A stretch of 64,000 nt of DNA from Membranipora membranacea (GCA_914767715.1 OU612069.1:13453387-13517386), one strand, 5' to 3'; shown: positions 48,961 to 61,092, counted from the stretch's first letter. A program made the numbers and translations. Notes: generated by a model not told the origin, from the letters alone.

Positions 48961-49559
48961 CTGTTAAGTCAGAAGAAGCATACATTTATTTATACAAAGG
49001 TATGGAAAAGTTATTGTTATTATCTTAGCCAAAATCCTCTCAAAGAATGACGGAAATATCCAACTTTCAAATTGACACATCAATAGGTATGATTCTAATC
49101 CACCCATTCTGTTGTCAATCAGTCACTGAACACGACTTCCATACACCAAGCTTCACTAACTACGTTTACGGAAGATAGAAAGCAATAAATCGAGGAGACA
49201 ATTCAGGGACTGATTATCAATCAGCACGTGTTCAATAGTGAGTCTTCAGGTTCCGATTCCTACAACAACAAAAAACAATTTCCTGTGGACGCCGTATGAC
49301 AAAAACGCAAGTGAGGACAAACTTTTTAAGTATCCAATATTTAGTGGGCAGCGACTAAGTTAGCATGAGCAGATATCCGTGTCCCTAGCACAGGCGGTGG
49401 ACCATTTTTTCTCATAGATATTTGTTGTTTAACTGAAAAAGAATATTATTGCATGTATTACTCAGTCATGAGAGGAACAAAGAAGAACGCAATGCATGAT
49501 GGGAAAAAATAATTAAACAAAGAGAACACGACTGCAACTACACTATTTGCAATAATATT

Positions 49560-49805
49560 CATGAAACCATTTGCGAGAGCATACATTTATGACAGCTGGG
49601 AATATACAACATTCAGAGCAGGCATCTTTTGTGTTGGTACTAGCTTACCTGCGGTAAATTTCCTGAAAACTGACTGTCAGGTGCTTTGGCGCACGAGTCG
49701 GTACAATCCTGTGGTAGGATGTTCTGCTGTTCTGCTGTTCGGCTGTTCTGCCCATGGGGTGACATCTTTGCTATTGCCTCTTTTTCTGCGGTGCACTGAG
49801 CAGAG
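49560..49805. repeat. Dispersed repeat copy 1
   Basis: TGTCAGGTGCTTTGGCGCACGAGTCGGTACAATCCTGTGG and a following GGTGCACT are shared with 52079-52195. ATGAAACCATTTGCGAG is shared with about 50003. Contains a small GTTCTGCT tandem at 49727-49755. Confidence 0.65.
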
Positions 49806-50090
49806 TTTTCACTTTTGCATATTATAAGTTATCTAATGCATGTCAGGAAGGAAATTTAAAGTGACAATTGTGTAATTATCGTAAGGGTAGAGATACTATC
49901 AAAACATTAAACAATTTTGGCCATTGGAAGTCAGTACTCTTAAAATTAGTTACTGAGCAAAACTTCCATACACCAAGCGTCACCATTTTTACTCCGAGAT
50001 TAATGAAACCATTTGCAAGTATATACATTTTGTTTTGTTTCGGTACCAGCAAGGAGTGTCTAGTTTAAGCTGTTTTCGTAAGCTTTTTTG

Positions 50091-50874
50091 TCAGTTTTTG
50101 CCTGCGGTTGGTTTTTCCCGTCTGTGCACAAGATATTTGTGAGTGACATATGCTCTCAGGCTAATATTAATAATATGAGTGAGTGTTCTTATAATTATTC
50201 TTTCTTGGTCGACATGACACAAACTGTTTGTCAGGCGCTGCCATTGAAGACAAATTCCATCATTACTTAGCAGGTCATCAAGGATTAACTCTATGAGGTT
50301 GTGATGGTCTTTAGTGCTACTTATAAAGTTTGACAAACAGCACTGGTCTAACTTACTAAACTTTTGTTGTTTACCGCTAGGTTTGAAAAAAAGCATCACA
50401 GGTAACACAAGGTATTTACAGGCCTTTTTATAGGCTTTGTCCGTCAGATGGACACCATCAGACCTTAAAATCATGTGTAGGTCAAACTTTTTTGACCATC
50501 TCCAGCCGACAATAATCTGGTTTGAATGTCTTGTAATAAGGTCATTTAGTTCCATCAATCTGTTCCTATATTTTCTACACTGACGAGGAAAAACTGTCGT
50601 GATTATAACTTTGGCGGCGAATCGGGTATACAGGACGGTTGGCATAGCCCCTCAAATAAGCGTATACACTGCTAGGAGCAATCCCACATCCCAGATCGTT
50701 AGATCCTTTCACTAAGATGATGCCGTCTTAATGCTGTTGCTTAGCTGGGACCTCTAAATAATTGGTCCGAGCTCCTCCGCGGCACCTAAACTCTACCGAC
50801 AGGTTTCTTCCGCTGAAGTACACCCAAGCTTGATCTCTCAGTCGTCGAGCATGTGAGTCCCCGATAACTAGTAC
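50091..50874 (-). pseudogene. SGNH-hydrolase-like ORF, broken
   Basis: After an acceptor at 50875 the minus strand reads VLVIGDSHARRLRD (block I GDS motif), VEFRCRGGA, a TAA stop, VKGSNDLGCG, a +1 frameshift near 50645, then VIITTVFPRQCRKYRNR and LRSDGVHLTDKAYKK (block V, Asp-x-x-His). SGNH-fold domains of this kind occur in ORFs of invertebrate retroelements. The stop and frameshift make it inactive as read. A tail of about 110 residues follows with no recognised motif. Confidence 0.65.
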
Positions 50875-50879
50875 CTACA

Positions 50880-53800
50880 GGTAGTTACGGGCTTTCCAAA
50901 TTAGTGTTAATTTAAGAAAACAGAATTTATGAATGACCCCATAATCTTTAGCGAACACCCAAAAATCACTAAATCTAGTTAATCAGTTCACAAAATTGTT
51001 CCATTCACTGTTTCATTACCAATCCACAGGGCCTATTATTTCCGCCAGCACCAGATAACATTGGGCAGAGGTTAGGAAGTTTTTTTTCGTTTTTCTTTTC
51101 ATTTTTCAAGGTGTGCCTGGGGAACTAATGACAATGAATGGTGAGTGAAATAATCGAAGTAGGAGTTCAGGGCATATCTGTGATGTGCTTTGTGGTACCC
51201 GTAAAGAAGCTTGTTGTTGAACATTTATTATCATTATTTTGTTTGATGTTCTCATATTGAGATCATTTCCACAGCAACATCAAATCACAGCTCAATATAA
51301 CCAGTATGAAACATTGACAAGGTTTAGCATACATTCTCTTACTTACTCTTGTAATAGAAGACATGTTTACAGTAGGTTTCAGGAGCTGACAGAGACAAAA
51401 AGTTTGATATATCATCTGCTTGAAATGTTAGTATAATACTTCCCTAAAATTATTGTCATATCTCTTAACTTAACTTCTAATCACTGCTCCTGCAACATAG
51501 TACAATGTACATAGTACATAGCACAATGTTTATTAACTGAGTCACCGTCTGATACCTCAGTAATTTGACCTCAGTGTCTGATACCTCAATTGTAGTATTT
51601 ACTGATATGAGTAGTTGCTGGATAACCTTAGGGAGCAGATAAGCAAATACTGTCGTGTCTGAATCATACTTCTTCGAGTTGAGAGTGCTACATAATCTTG
51701 CTAGGTTGTTTCTGTGAGTAGGTTTGAATCTGGTTGGGATATGAGCTATATATATGTTATTAGTTGAATCGCCTGTGTGTGACTGTTTCCTCTATGACCT
51801 CATACCAGCTAGTATCTTTCTGCCTGAATAAGAGAAAATACAGATGGTTTTTATAAAGGCTATTATAAGTAATATATCAAATAATTTGAGCAAAAGAGAA
51901 AAGACTGTCTTCAAAAAGTTAATGTAGGACCGCGGGGCTTACCCACTCATCTGATTTGTTGCCTTCATGTTATTTATATTAGTTCAAATAACAACATACC
52001 TTTCTACGGTATATGTAAAGCAATCAACAGTTTTGGCCGTCAGAAGAGTTATCTAAAAACTTATTTGGTTACGTTCCCTGAATGTCAGGTGCTTTGCCGC
52101 ACGAGTCAGTACAATCCTGTGGTCTTATTCTATACGGCTTGTCTGTCCGTGGGGAGACCATTTTTGATATTGTTTTTTTCTTCTAAGGTGCACTACGAAG
52201 GGTGAATGATCTTGAATCGGTTTGTCAAATCAGTGCAGAGAAATGAAGAAGGGAAGATAATGGGTTTATTTATTTCGGGAATAATGTCGGAGATATTACA
52301 AGTAAGACGCTCTCTGTGAATTGGAAAATGAAGGAACATCAGTTATCAAATACACGAATACTAAAAGGTACAACATTATCAGGAAATCTGTTTGTACGCA
52401 CCTTGAGCATTCGGTAGAAATTATGATTAGTCGCATAGCAGCTGTGCATGACAGCTGCTAGGAGTTTTCTAAACAATTCACAAGAGAAGACAACTTAAAA
52501 ACTCAATTAACTGAATTTTCTATATATTGGAACAGCTGACTTACATAAGTTGCCTTATCCATTGACCGTTCTGTTAATGAAGATGCTTGAATTTGAAATT
52601 GACGGCAACAAAATCCGCACAAAACATCAAGTACCACAAATATTTGGTTGAAGTTGTGTCACTGTGCAATCACCTGAAATGTGACTGGGTGGGTGTTCAG
52701 CTGCCAGAAGTCACAGCCAAAAGAGCCTTTCAGTGCTGGGTGGTCAAGGTTTGGAAAGAAAATTTTTTGCTGACAGTGAAAGTTATTAGTTCTACAGCTT
52801 ATGTAAGTACGTTGGTAGGGACTATAGAGATGGTTCGAGTAGTTTTTTTATGCATTGGACACCCACTCTACATTCTATCGTCTTTGATAAAGAAGCCATC
52901 ACATCACATTCTTTTATTATTCCTGTCTTTGCTACACGATCTCTACCTTTTCTACATAAATCTCAATATGTATTACAACAAATCTCTCCAGGAATACATG
53001 GAGGCAGTTTAGCTGATAGTAGACCATACAAAGGACTCAATACCATCACAGTTCATGAGGGCAGCTCAACTGTTACATATTCCTATATCTGGTATCACCC
53101 CAGCATAAATTTTATTTAACAGATTGCCTGGGTAAAATGCATTGAACTGACCAGTGTACATTCTAGCTGGTAGAATGAGTTTGACATTGAAGCTTTACCA
53201 GTGGAGTCACTCTGACATGGTCTCACGTTAATCCTGTATTGAAGAAGGTATGTTAAGTTTGCACAATCTCTCGGTTTTTTCTTATCAGCACACCAGCTAT
53301 CCACTTGCAGCTTATTTGTCATGGTTTGACTTTCAGGTGAATTTTTCTTTTAATCTATAACCTTCATGCTCATTGTGGAGCCTTTCTGCTGGGCAATATA
53401 TCCAGATCGTTGAATTTTCTGTGACAAGTGCTCAGTCTAAGAATTATTTGAGGAACTGCATACTACCTTATCCAGCAGCTATTGCAAGAAAAAAAGAAAA
53501 CATCGAGCAATATCTAATAGAATTGTCCAAAATGCTCAACCAAGCTTACATTAGCAGCAAGCAGTCTGGTCAATGGAGATGTTATCTTGGGTTGAAAGTT
53601 CATAGCTTTGGCTGTCGAAATATGCTGGTTGCAACCAAAAAGCCTGGTTTCTATTAGCATGAGAATTTGTTTGATACACACATAGTCTCAGTCCTATTTG
53701 CACCATTGAATTTATAATGATAATCTAGGGATGAAATTTAAAAAACTCTGTAACCTCACCAAAATCACAGCATCTCATTCTTGTGCAATATTTGTTGTAT
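50880..53800. other. Mostly noncoding stretch upstream of the actinoporin-like gene
   Basis: Apart from the repeat at 52060-52195 I find no family. A frame at 52587-52803 ending at GTAAGT and one at 53373-53657 look weakly coding but have no recognised motif. A 5' UTR exon of the downstream gene must lie here, since an acceptor is seen at 53804-53805. Confidence 0.4.
52060..52195. repeat. Dispersed repeat copy 2
   Basis: Diverged copy of 49650-49805 in the same orientation (TGTCAGGTGCTTTG.CGCACGAGTC.GTACAATCCTGTGGT). Confidence 0.65.
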
Positions 53801-53827
53801 TTCAGCAGTAAATAAAGGAAAGTTCCA

Positions 53828-54418
53828 ATGGGTGCGAAAACATCTAAAGTACAATCTGGCGACACTGTAGCTGCTGCCGCCGACAAATTAACAAGGACTA
53901 CATCGGCACTCGTCGTTGTACGGCTAGAAATTATCAATAAAACTATGTGGCCTCTCTCAAATCCCACCACTCATGTACATGGAGGCGTGGTAGAGAGTCA
54001 ACCGGTACAAGTAGACCCAGCCTCAAAAGAAATGATGGTGATGCGTAAAACTCACGGCACGCCTTTTGGATCCTATGGAACAGTGTCGTGGAACGTCAAT
54101 GGTAAAGAGGTGCTGGTGATGTGGTCGGCTCCGTTTAACTTTGAGCTCTTTTCAAACACACTAGCTGTTGGCATTGCACCAGAGGGTGAGCACACCATCA
54201 GCTCTTTCGATGAAATGTATTACAAGACAAAAGAGTATTTTGTCAGAGAAGAGTACCTGAAGCGAACCCAAGATGTTTCCAAGTCTGATCTTCAAATATG
54301 TGTTGAAGGAAGAATGAGCACTACTCACTACCCTGTCGTTCGAATTGTGGTGTATCCTGTTGATGATGATGATCTTGCCGAGAATTTAAAGCGCAACCGC
54401 CCCTGCAAACTCTTATAA
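53828..54418 (+). CDS. Actinoporin-like protein with N-myristoylation and CaaX signals
   Basis: Single coding exon, 196 residues, preceded by a TTTCAG acceptor at 53800-53805 and an in-frame TAA at 53813, so the ATG is well supported. Residues about 25-175 resemble the beta-sandwich of the actinoporin/sea-anemone-cytolysin family: the WPLSNP segment near 41, GSYGTVSWNV near 81-90, VMWSAPFNFELFSN near 97-110 (the Ser-x-Pro-aromatic-x-aromatic membrane-contact motif), and AVGI. Family members bind membranes, often through sphingomyelin, and can form pores. There is no signal peptide; instead MGAKTS matches the N-myristoylation consensus and CKLL is a CaaX box ending in Leu. An intracellular, inner-leaflet protein is therefore more likely than a secreted toxin. 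Pore formation is not shown by the sequence. Confidence 0.8.
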   Translation: MGAKTSKVQSGDTVAAAADKLTRTTSALVVVRLEIINKTMWPLSNPTTHVHGGVVESQPVQVDPASKEMMVMRKTHGTPFGSYGTVSWNVNGKEVLVMWSAPFNFELFSNTLAVGIAPEGEHTISSFDEMYYKTKEYFVREEYLKRTQDVSKSDLQICVEGRMSTTHYPVVRIVVYPVDDDDLAENLKRNRPCKLL

Positions 54419-54828
54419 TATTTACATTGCGATGTGGCCGAGGGGCATCCGATTGAAGCATGTTAAACCCTTTTTTTTTTAATGCTGTTTCTACCCATAT
54501 ATGTGGTATCACTGGCCTGCTCTGCAATAACTTTTCCAGAAAGAACTCCACAAGCCTAAAACACTGAAGCCATATATTTTGTGCATGTTTTTTTTTCTGT
54601 AATCATAACCTGCCACGATCCTGAAACGCTGTATTTTAACCTAAATTCTATGAAACTTCAACAAAACTAAAATATATATTACGTCAAAATACTGAACTTG
54701 AGATTGTTCCATTGGGCAGGTCTTTTAAATCCTGATGTTGATGATCACTATCAACCTATGGCAAGAACACATGTTTACCATTAATTGAATTGGAATCAAA
54801 TATTTTGAGATCAGCAATCTGGTCAGAC

Positions 54829-54834
54829 AATAAA
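54829..54834 (+). promoter_or_regulatory. Candidate polyadenylation signal of the actinoporin-like gene
   Basis: AATAAA about 410 bases after the stop codon, the first canonical hexamer I saw downstream. Confidence 0.4.
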
Positions 54835-56549
54835 GCCTCAATTGTGCTCATACTCGTCACACTCACATTATCTAGCATAAAATTTGTTGGAAAGGAATCA
54901 GTGCAATCCTAGAAAATTGGGTATGCTTTGCGATCAGCATGTTAGCTTGAGTATCTTTTGTTTCTGGAGAATGCATCTTCTTCAAGATTTTCGAGAGATA
55001 AGATTGTGAGCATCCCAAGAACCTGCGAGCTTGCGACCCTGGATATCTATCTTTTCAAATTAGGGTACAAAGGAGCAATATACTGCACCAAAAAGTTCTA
55101 ACTTTGAACATTGAACCCATTCTGTGTTTTTTTCGAATTTCTTCCTGGTCAATTTGGCACATTTTTGTTTTTTGAATTGCAAGGTAGCTAGCCAAACATG
55201 TAAAAACGCTTGTCAGTATCAGCGTAAAGCATGACAAAGTTGTAATTCAACAACAGGTCCAGCCTTAACATGCCAACTACGTTTATTTTTACGGTATACT
55301 CCCTTGTGTGAGTGTGCATGTTTCAATGTTTTACTGAAGGTTGAATCAAGGCGTACTCCTTGGTTGAATCTAGCTGTGTTTGAGTTTTATTTAAATAAGA
55401 ACTAACGACAATTATTGTCTTCTCATAAGTAAATAGGAGCCGACTCCTGTAACAAACTCCCAGAGATCACCGAGGTGTTTGCGAGATGGTATAAATAGTC
55501 ACAATGCACAACCAAGGACTAACTCCTGGGCACAACATGATTTAACAAAATTCCATTATGCTGATATATCAAACAGAATTCATGTTCTGTACATGAATTG
55601 AGAACAGGAAATGGCTCCGTACACATCCTTGTGGCGAACCTGTAGCTGATGTTTTGACATGTGATTAGTCACCCACTGTTTACTGTTTACAGGCAACAAT
55701 ATATCAGGCGTTTGATTACTAGTTGAGTCACTCATGCCTGGAAATAAAACCTTAATAAAAGTACATAACAAATAAGCCTTGGGTGTCGTGACAGATATGA
55801 TTTGTAATTTCTGACAAACCCTGAACTGATATAGGTCGTGACCAATGAAAAATCACGCTCCAACAAAGCGTTTATATTCAGACGAAAAATCAGACACAAT
55901 CAATAAACATCCCTGTTTATGTAGTTGGTAAGTTGGTTAGTAAAGATGGCTGCAAAAAAACCTGGCAAAATTCCTTAGCGCAATCACACTGATTTTGAGA
56001 TGTGTATCTTTATCGATAGAGTTTCTGTCGTCAATATTTGGACATGTACATTTGGCATGAAGGAAGGGAAACTTTATCAAAAAGACATAATCGAAACAGA
56101 ATTACCTAGCTCTGCAACATTTGCAGACGGGGGTGTGGCTTAAAATACTACTCTTTGTTTACATAGCAATTCATAGTAAAAAAAAACTACACCAGTCGTG
56201 ATCAATAGCCTAAGTTGAAGAGTTTTGTGGATGAGGATACCAGGCTTTACACAGTCAGATCGGGAATATGATCAGTGCTTTATTACATTATTATAACATT
56301 TTTCCAGCAATACATTTTAGTCAGTGTCAGTTGATGCATTAAGGGGGCCACGTCACCTCAACCCAAAATAATTAAAGTGGCTATATTACTTTAGATAATT
56401 AACACGGGTAGTATGAAAAAATCAAGTTGTGCATTGAAAGTCTGTAAATAAAGCTGTCTGAAAGCTAAGATTGCACCTCCATTCCGTCATCCTTGCAATA
56501 GAATTCGAATAAAATACAGTTATAAATTAAATATTAAAAACAATCCTAC
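54835..56549. other. Noncoding stretch
   Basis: No exon or element supported. Several short minus-strand frames lack any family feature. Confidence 0.45.
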
Positions 56550-57699
56550 CATTCTTCAGGGCTCACTTAATCATTGACGTAAACGCTGGGGTCCTTGTCA
56601 GCATCTCCTTATTCACATCTTCCATAAACACAGCTATATTTGTTGGAGTAATATTTCCCCTCTATAAGCTTGGAAACATCCTGCTCGCAACATCTCTTTA
56701 TGCTTCATCAGTTTTACGCATAACCTCACAGGTTATCAGCTCCATGAGTTCCGGGACGTTTTTGATGGCCTATAGATAGCTATGCCTTACTGCATACAGT
56801 TAAGCTATTATTTGGTTATTTTACTGTGAATACATAAAGTTACATGGAATACTCTGTACTTTCAAGTCAATTCATTGACACTACATTGTTCTTCCGCAGT
56901 CGCCCATTGATTCGATTAGATTGGAAACAATCAAATTAAATGACAGCCATGGTGCATGTAGTAAATGACGCAAAAAATAAGTGGGAGAACTCGGCTTGGT
57001 GTAGATAAAATATATGGGAGTAGTCTAAGAATAGACTAGTCACAGCTAGTATTTATACTTACCATTTCTGTTTTTTCTTCATTTGAACTGGTGTTGATTA
57101 CACCTACTGAGGGTGAGATATTTGTCGTTTAGCGCTGTCCAGTGATCTGCTATTATTGGAACCATGTCTCCAAGAATACTGTGGATGTCAGCAGTTGTAG
57201 GAAGCAGCTTTTGCAGATGCCCTGTAGTAAATTTTTCTGGAATGGTGGGATGTTCATTGCTAATGGATGCTAAGTCAATACGGGATTTCAATAAAATGTT
57301 ATTGTACAGGTGAAGGTCATTCACAGACCCTGCACTGGACTCATGTCCACGTTGTCACCGGCATGGTGGACATGCTGGGTCTCTCACTGCTTTGCTAGGT
57401 TTGGTACCTCAGCAGCATATTTGTCTAGAATACAAGAAATGGTTTTATATCCCACAGTGTCACAGGTTTGATTGAGAATATTGATTGTCGACTTGGGCTC
57501 CTTTCAGTCTCAATCTAAGCCCATTGAGTCTGACTATACCATTTAACTGTTGATATCTAATGTTGAGGATCTTGGCAACTGCAGTAGCTAGAGCTGGTGT
57601 CTTATCTCTCTTTATCTCTTTACATCTCCCTGCACGCAACATTGTAAAATGTCATATAGAGTTGGGATTCTGCAAAATATAAAATCAGCGCAGAAATTA

Positions 57700-57962
57700 T
57701 GCATCCTCATTTTTTCTTTCTTTTCATAATCGGCCCCTAGTCTCAAGTTTTAACCAACCGACCTCTCTGTCCTTTGGAGGCTTTTAAATCATATCGGTGC
57801 ACAGCCAGCCTCTCAGTTCTGGTATAACACCTTGTGATTTAATCCATGTCTATCTGTTTCCTGCAGTGGTGCACTCGCCGTCAATTGTAGCAACCGGAAA
57901 CCTCCTTTGCTTGCGCCGATTGAGGCAACCAGGTGCGATGCACTGCAAGTTCCTGGCAAGGG
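57700..57962. repeat. Duplicated block, copy 1 (other copy 59138-59363)
   Basis: About 230-260 bp in direct orientation sharing ATCGGCCC, CAGCCAGCCTCTCAGTTCT, GATCCATGTCT, AACCTCCTTTGCT and GGTGCGATGCACTG. Part of a wider duplication with 56550-56775 versus 58425-58625. Confidence 0.75.
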
Positions 57963-57994
57963 TCATTTTCATTGCACTATTATATTATCTCACT

Positions 57995-58205
57995 TCCAAT
58001 TCCTTTATCATTTTATCTTTGGAGGTAACTTTTGCTAAAGCAAAACAATGTTATCATTGGTTTCGAGAATCCATACTGGTTGAGCAAGTAGTTCGAGACT
58101 AACTCCTTGGGTTGAGCCACCATTTGTAAATATAGCGTCGTTGTAATATTGCATATTCTATATTTTTATTTACTTTGACAAGATTTGCAGTTTGATATTT
58201 TTACA
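57995..58205. repeat. Dispersed repeat, copy 1 (other copy 63590-63765)
   Basis: Shares TATCATTTTATCTTTGG, TTTTGCTAAAG, CATTGGTTTC(G/A)AGAATCCA and GTTGTAATATTG with 63590-63765, same orientation. Confidence 0.65.
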
Positions 58206-58424
58206 CAAAAAACATACAATAATATATTGAAAAAGGTTCGCATCAAATATCATCCAACTAATTTTCACTTCCAACTCAACCCTATTGAGACTGATAAATA
58301 CATTTTTGAATCTTTGTTTCTCTTGAGAGGCTTTACTGTATAATGCAGGTGGCTGCCTCGGTTTGAAAGCTGGCTTCTTTCCTTCAGCCAGGTAATCCTC
58401 TAGTAGCTCTATGCAAACAGGCTT

Positions 58425-58625
58425 CAGAGCTCACTTCATCATTGACGTAAACGTTGGGGTCCTTGTCAACATCTCCTTATTGATACCTTCCATAAACACA
58501 ATTGGTGTTATATTCTCCTGCAACACGCGCGGATACTTGCTGCTCGCAACATCTCTTAATTCTTTATCAACTTTACACATGACCTTACAGGTTATCAGCT
58601 CCGTGAGTTCCGGGATGTTTTAGAT
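58425..58625. repeat. Duplicated block related to 56550-56775
   Basis: The same order of AGAGCTCACTT..ATCATTGACGTAAACG.TGGGGTCCTTGTC and AGGTTATCAGCTCC(G/A)TGAGTTCCGGGA in both copies; direct orientation, about 1.87 kb apart. Confidence 0.8.
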
Positions 58626-58689
58626 GGTCTATACAGTAGAATATGGAGCATATTTGTTACCAAGTCCAACGATAATAGTCATGGAATGA

Positions 58690-58915
58690 CCAAGGTATTT
58701 AGTACATAGTATTTATAGTATTCAGTACATAGTATTTAGTATATAGTATAATAGTATTTAAAAAAAAGTATTTAAAATGTGGAGCACGTTAGTGTTACCG
58801 TGTCCAAGGATAATGACAAGGGTATATAGTATTTAGTATATAGTATTTATAGTATAAAGTATATATTGTGTATAGTATTTAGTATTTAATATATAGTATA
58901 ATAGTATTTTCATCA
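58690..58915. repeat. TAGTATTTAGTA tandem repeats
   Basis: Degenerate runs of TAGTATTTA/TAGTATATAG in two blocks separated by a GTGTTACCGTGTCCAAGGATAATG segment. Confidence 0.75.
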
Positions 58916-59137
58916 GGATTAGCTACATTAGATACTTATGGTGACTAATTCACCAAAGTTTTCTTTCTGTCGACGTAGTTTACGAGTTCTATGCAGCATG
59001 TTCCAGCATACTATATGCGGAGGACTGAGACTCTGTAGTCGGCAAAGAAAAGTCAAAAGTGAGTCACTGCTGAAGGGAGAGTTGCATGCCCATGTTTTAT
59101 ATAGTATGTTTTATATCGAGCAACGCAGGAATTATGC

Positions 59138-59363
59138 AACATTATTTTTTCTTTCTTTTCTGAATCGGCCCTTTGTTTCCAGTTTTAATCGAAGTGACAG
59201 AGCCAGCCTCTCAGTTCTAGTATGAGACCTTGCGATATGATCCATGTCTGTCTGATTCCGGCATTGGTGCACTCCTCAATTTTAGCGACCGTAAACCTCC
59301 TTTGCTAGAACCGATTCAGGCAAACAGGTGCGATGCACTGTGTAAGTTCCTGGCAAGGGTCAA
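59138..59363. repeat. Duplicated block, copy 2 (other copy 57700-57962)
   Basis: Direct, diverged copy with small deletions; see the shared markers listed for copy 1. Confidence 0.75.
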
Positions 59364-60184
59364 AAGAAGTGGCAAATAATAACCTGCCTATAAACCATGT
59401 GGATGATCTCATGACATATTCATTACGTGATGGTTATGGAAAGCAAACATATTATGCTGGTGAATACATACATGGTAATTTCTCATAGCAACACATGAGA
59501 ACACCTTTGCCCTCTAGTTTTTTCCTCAAGCTCAGAAGCAATGCTCCTACTCGTCGAGCATTTCTTCGCCTCTGGCTCACCCTCACCCTCATGCTCCTGA
59601 TTCTTTTCTGAAATATAATACATAATCTATATGCATGTATATCATACAGCATGCAGAAATCATTCAATAAATCAGCTCGGAGTTTGGTTAGTTGGTTACG
59701 CAAACTTACATGTTTCTGCACTTGAGTGATTTGTGACAGGATTTACGGAGTTGAGGTGTTATATTTTGCTCGTAAAACTGAAATCAATAATAACGATTGG
59801 TAAATAGATAATATGAAAAAGGTGCATCAATAAATCGCAAACACGTAATAGCATATTAAATAAAACAGAAGAATAATCATTATAAACATACCTTTCCATC
59901 TGTGTCACTCTGATTTGAGTACAAAAAACATAATCCTTCTACGTCAATATTATTTAAGAACTTTTACTTTTACATTCAATGCTGACCATCTGGCCCAAAG
60001 CACTTCTTGTATGACTGTGCCCCAAAATTATGATGTGGCGATGATGTGCCAGTATGAGCTATTCCCTGAATAGATATGCAAATGAGGGTGAATGATGATA
60101 AGTTTGCCAGGGGTGGAAAACACATGCAACGCATCGCAGAAACAAGCGCACAACACCCCGCAGCACCCCCACCGAAAACCCTCT
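59364..60184. other. Noncoding stretch
   Basis: Minus-strand frames at 59452-59721 and 59976-60203 show no family feature; nothing supported. Confidence 0.4.
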
Positions 60185-61058
60185 GGTTTTCCAAGGATTT
60201 CAAGAGAGGATTGGAAATGAGCTGTAGACTAAGTTTTTAACTAACAATATGTTTGGGCAGTATTATTATGATTTTACACATTAACTCTCTCAGAAATTAA
60301 TGCTTGGTACTCAGTCTATGAGCAATGTCTGTCACCTGAGGCAATTGCTCAAAAAACACCCATGCCTCATGGAAATTTGGTATTGAGAAGCTGTTGTGGT
60401 GACAAGGATAGGTATTTGGCACTAACAATGCATATGACATACCAGTACCCCTATCTTGACTATGAACATGGCCATTCCACAACATATCAGAGAAATTATT
60501 GAATGAAAGTTGCAACATCACATTGACTCAGCTTATAGGCCTGTTTTATGCCCATATTGGTCATAGAGACATTAAATTACCACATATTTGTCAATAATGT
60601 GGCTCATAATGCAACATAAAACACAGATTAACCACAACCTACCTCTGTTAAACAACAAAAATGTTCCATTTCTATCAAGAATTAAGCAATAAATCATTCA
60701 CATGACACCATATTTATAAACCCTCTCATCTGAAGTCCAGACGAGTATGCTCTGGCCGAAGTACCTTAACTCCCGCTTAAACATCTACTGTTGGATGCTC
60801 TGACACCCTCAGATGAAGTGGGATTCCAGGCTGATGCATTGCTCTCATTGTCTGAAAATATATAGCAGTTCAACTTAAATTCTTTGTATGTAAAAAGGAG
60901 GGTGTGGCCTGGTGAATAACAACTGTTGATTGGCTGCTTACTTGTTATTACATAGAAAACTTTTTTATTGCCATGGGCAGACAACACTTAATGGTGACAC
61001 ACATGGATCATAAATTACAGCTCGTTTCCAATCCTCTCTTGAAATCTTTGGGTTTTCC
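60185..61058. mobile_element. hAT-like non-autonomous element with GGTTTTCC flanks
   Basis: Inverted arms of about 33 bases, AAGGATTTCAAGAGAGG.. at 60193 and ..CCTCTCTTGAAATCTTTG ending 61050, are flanked by direct repeats GGTTTTCC (60185-60192, 61051-61058). The 8-bp duplication and the CAAAG-like end fit hAT. No transposase. Confidence 0.75.
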
Positions 61059-61092
61059 AATTAACCCTTAGTTTGGTTGGGCACGAACAGTA

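Larger units (their letters stand above)
56550..58625 (-). pseudogene. Decayed DUF6589-like gene with internal duplication
   Basis: Minus-strand pieces in order: 58625-58330 (PELTELITCKVM, NKEMLTRTPTFTSMMK, stop), 57642-57460 (LATAVAKILNIRYQQLNG), YKTISCILDKYAAEV, then after TGA HHAGDNVDM, 57324-57079 (NDLHLYNNILLKSRIDL, LLPTTADIHSILGDMVPII), and a second copy of the first piece at 56775-56550. The GDN-x-D then LH-x-(F/Y) order recalls a large, transposon-linked animal and fungal family (DUF6589). Many stops. Assignment is tentative. Confidence 0.45.

Noticed and set aside
53373-53657. Frame just upstream of the actinoporin-like gene as its N-terminal exon
   Set aside because: An in-frame stop at 53813 lies after the acceptor, and the MG start with myristoylation consensus makes a good N-terminus.
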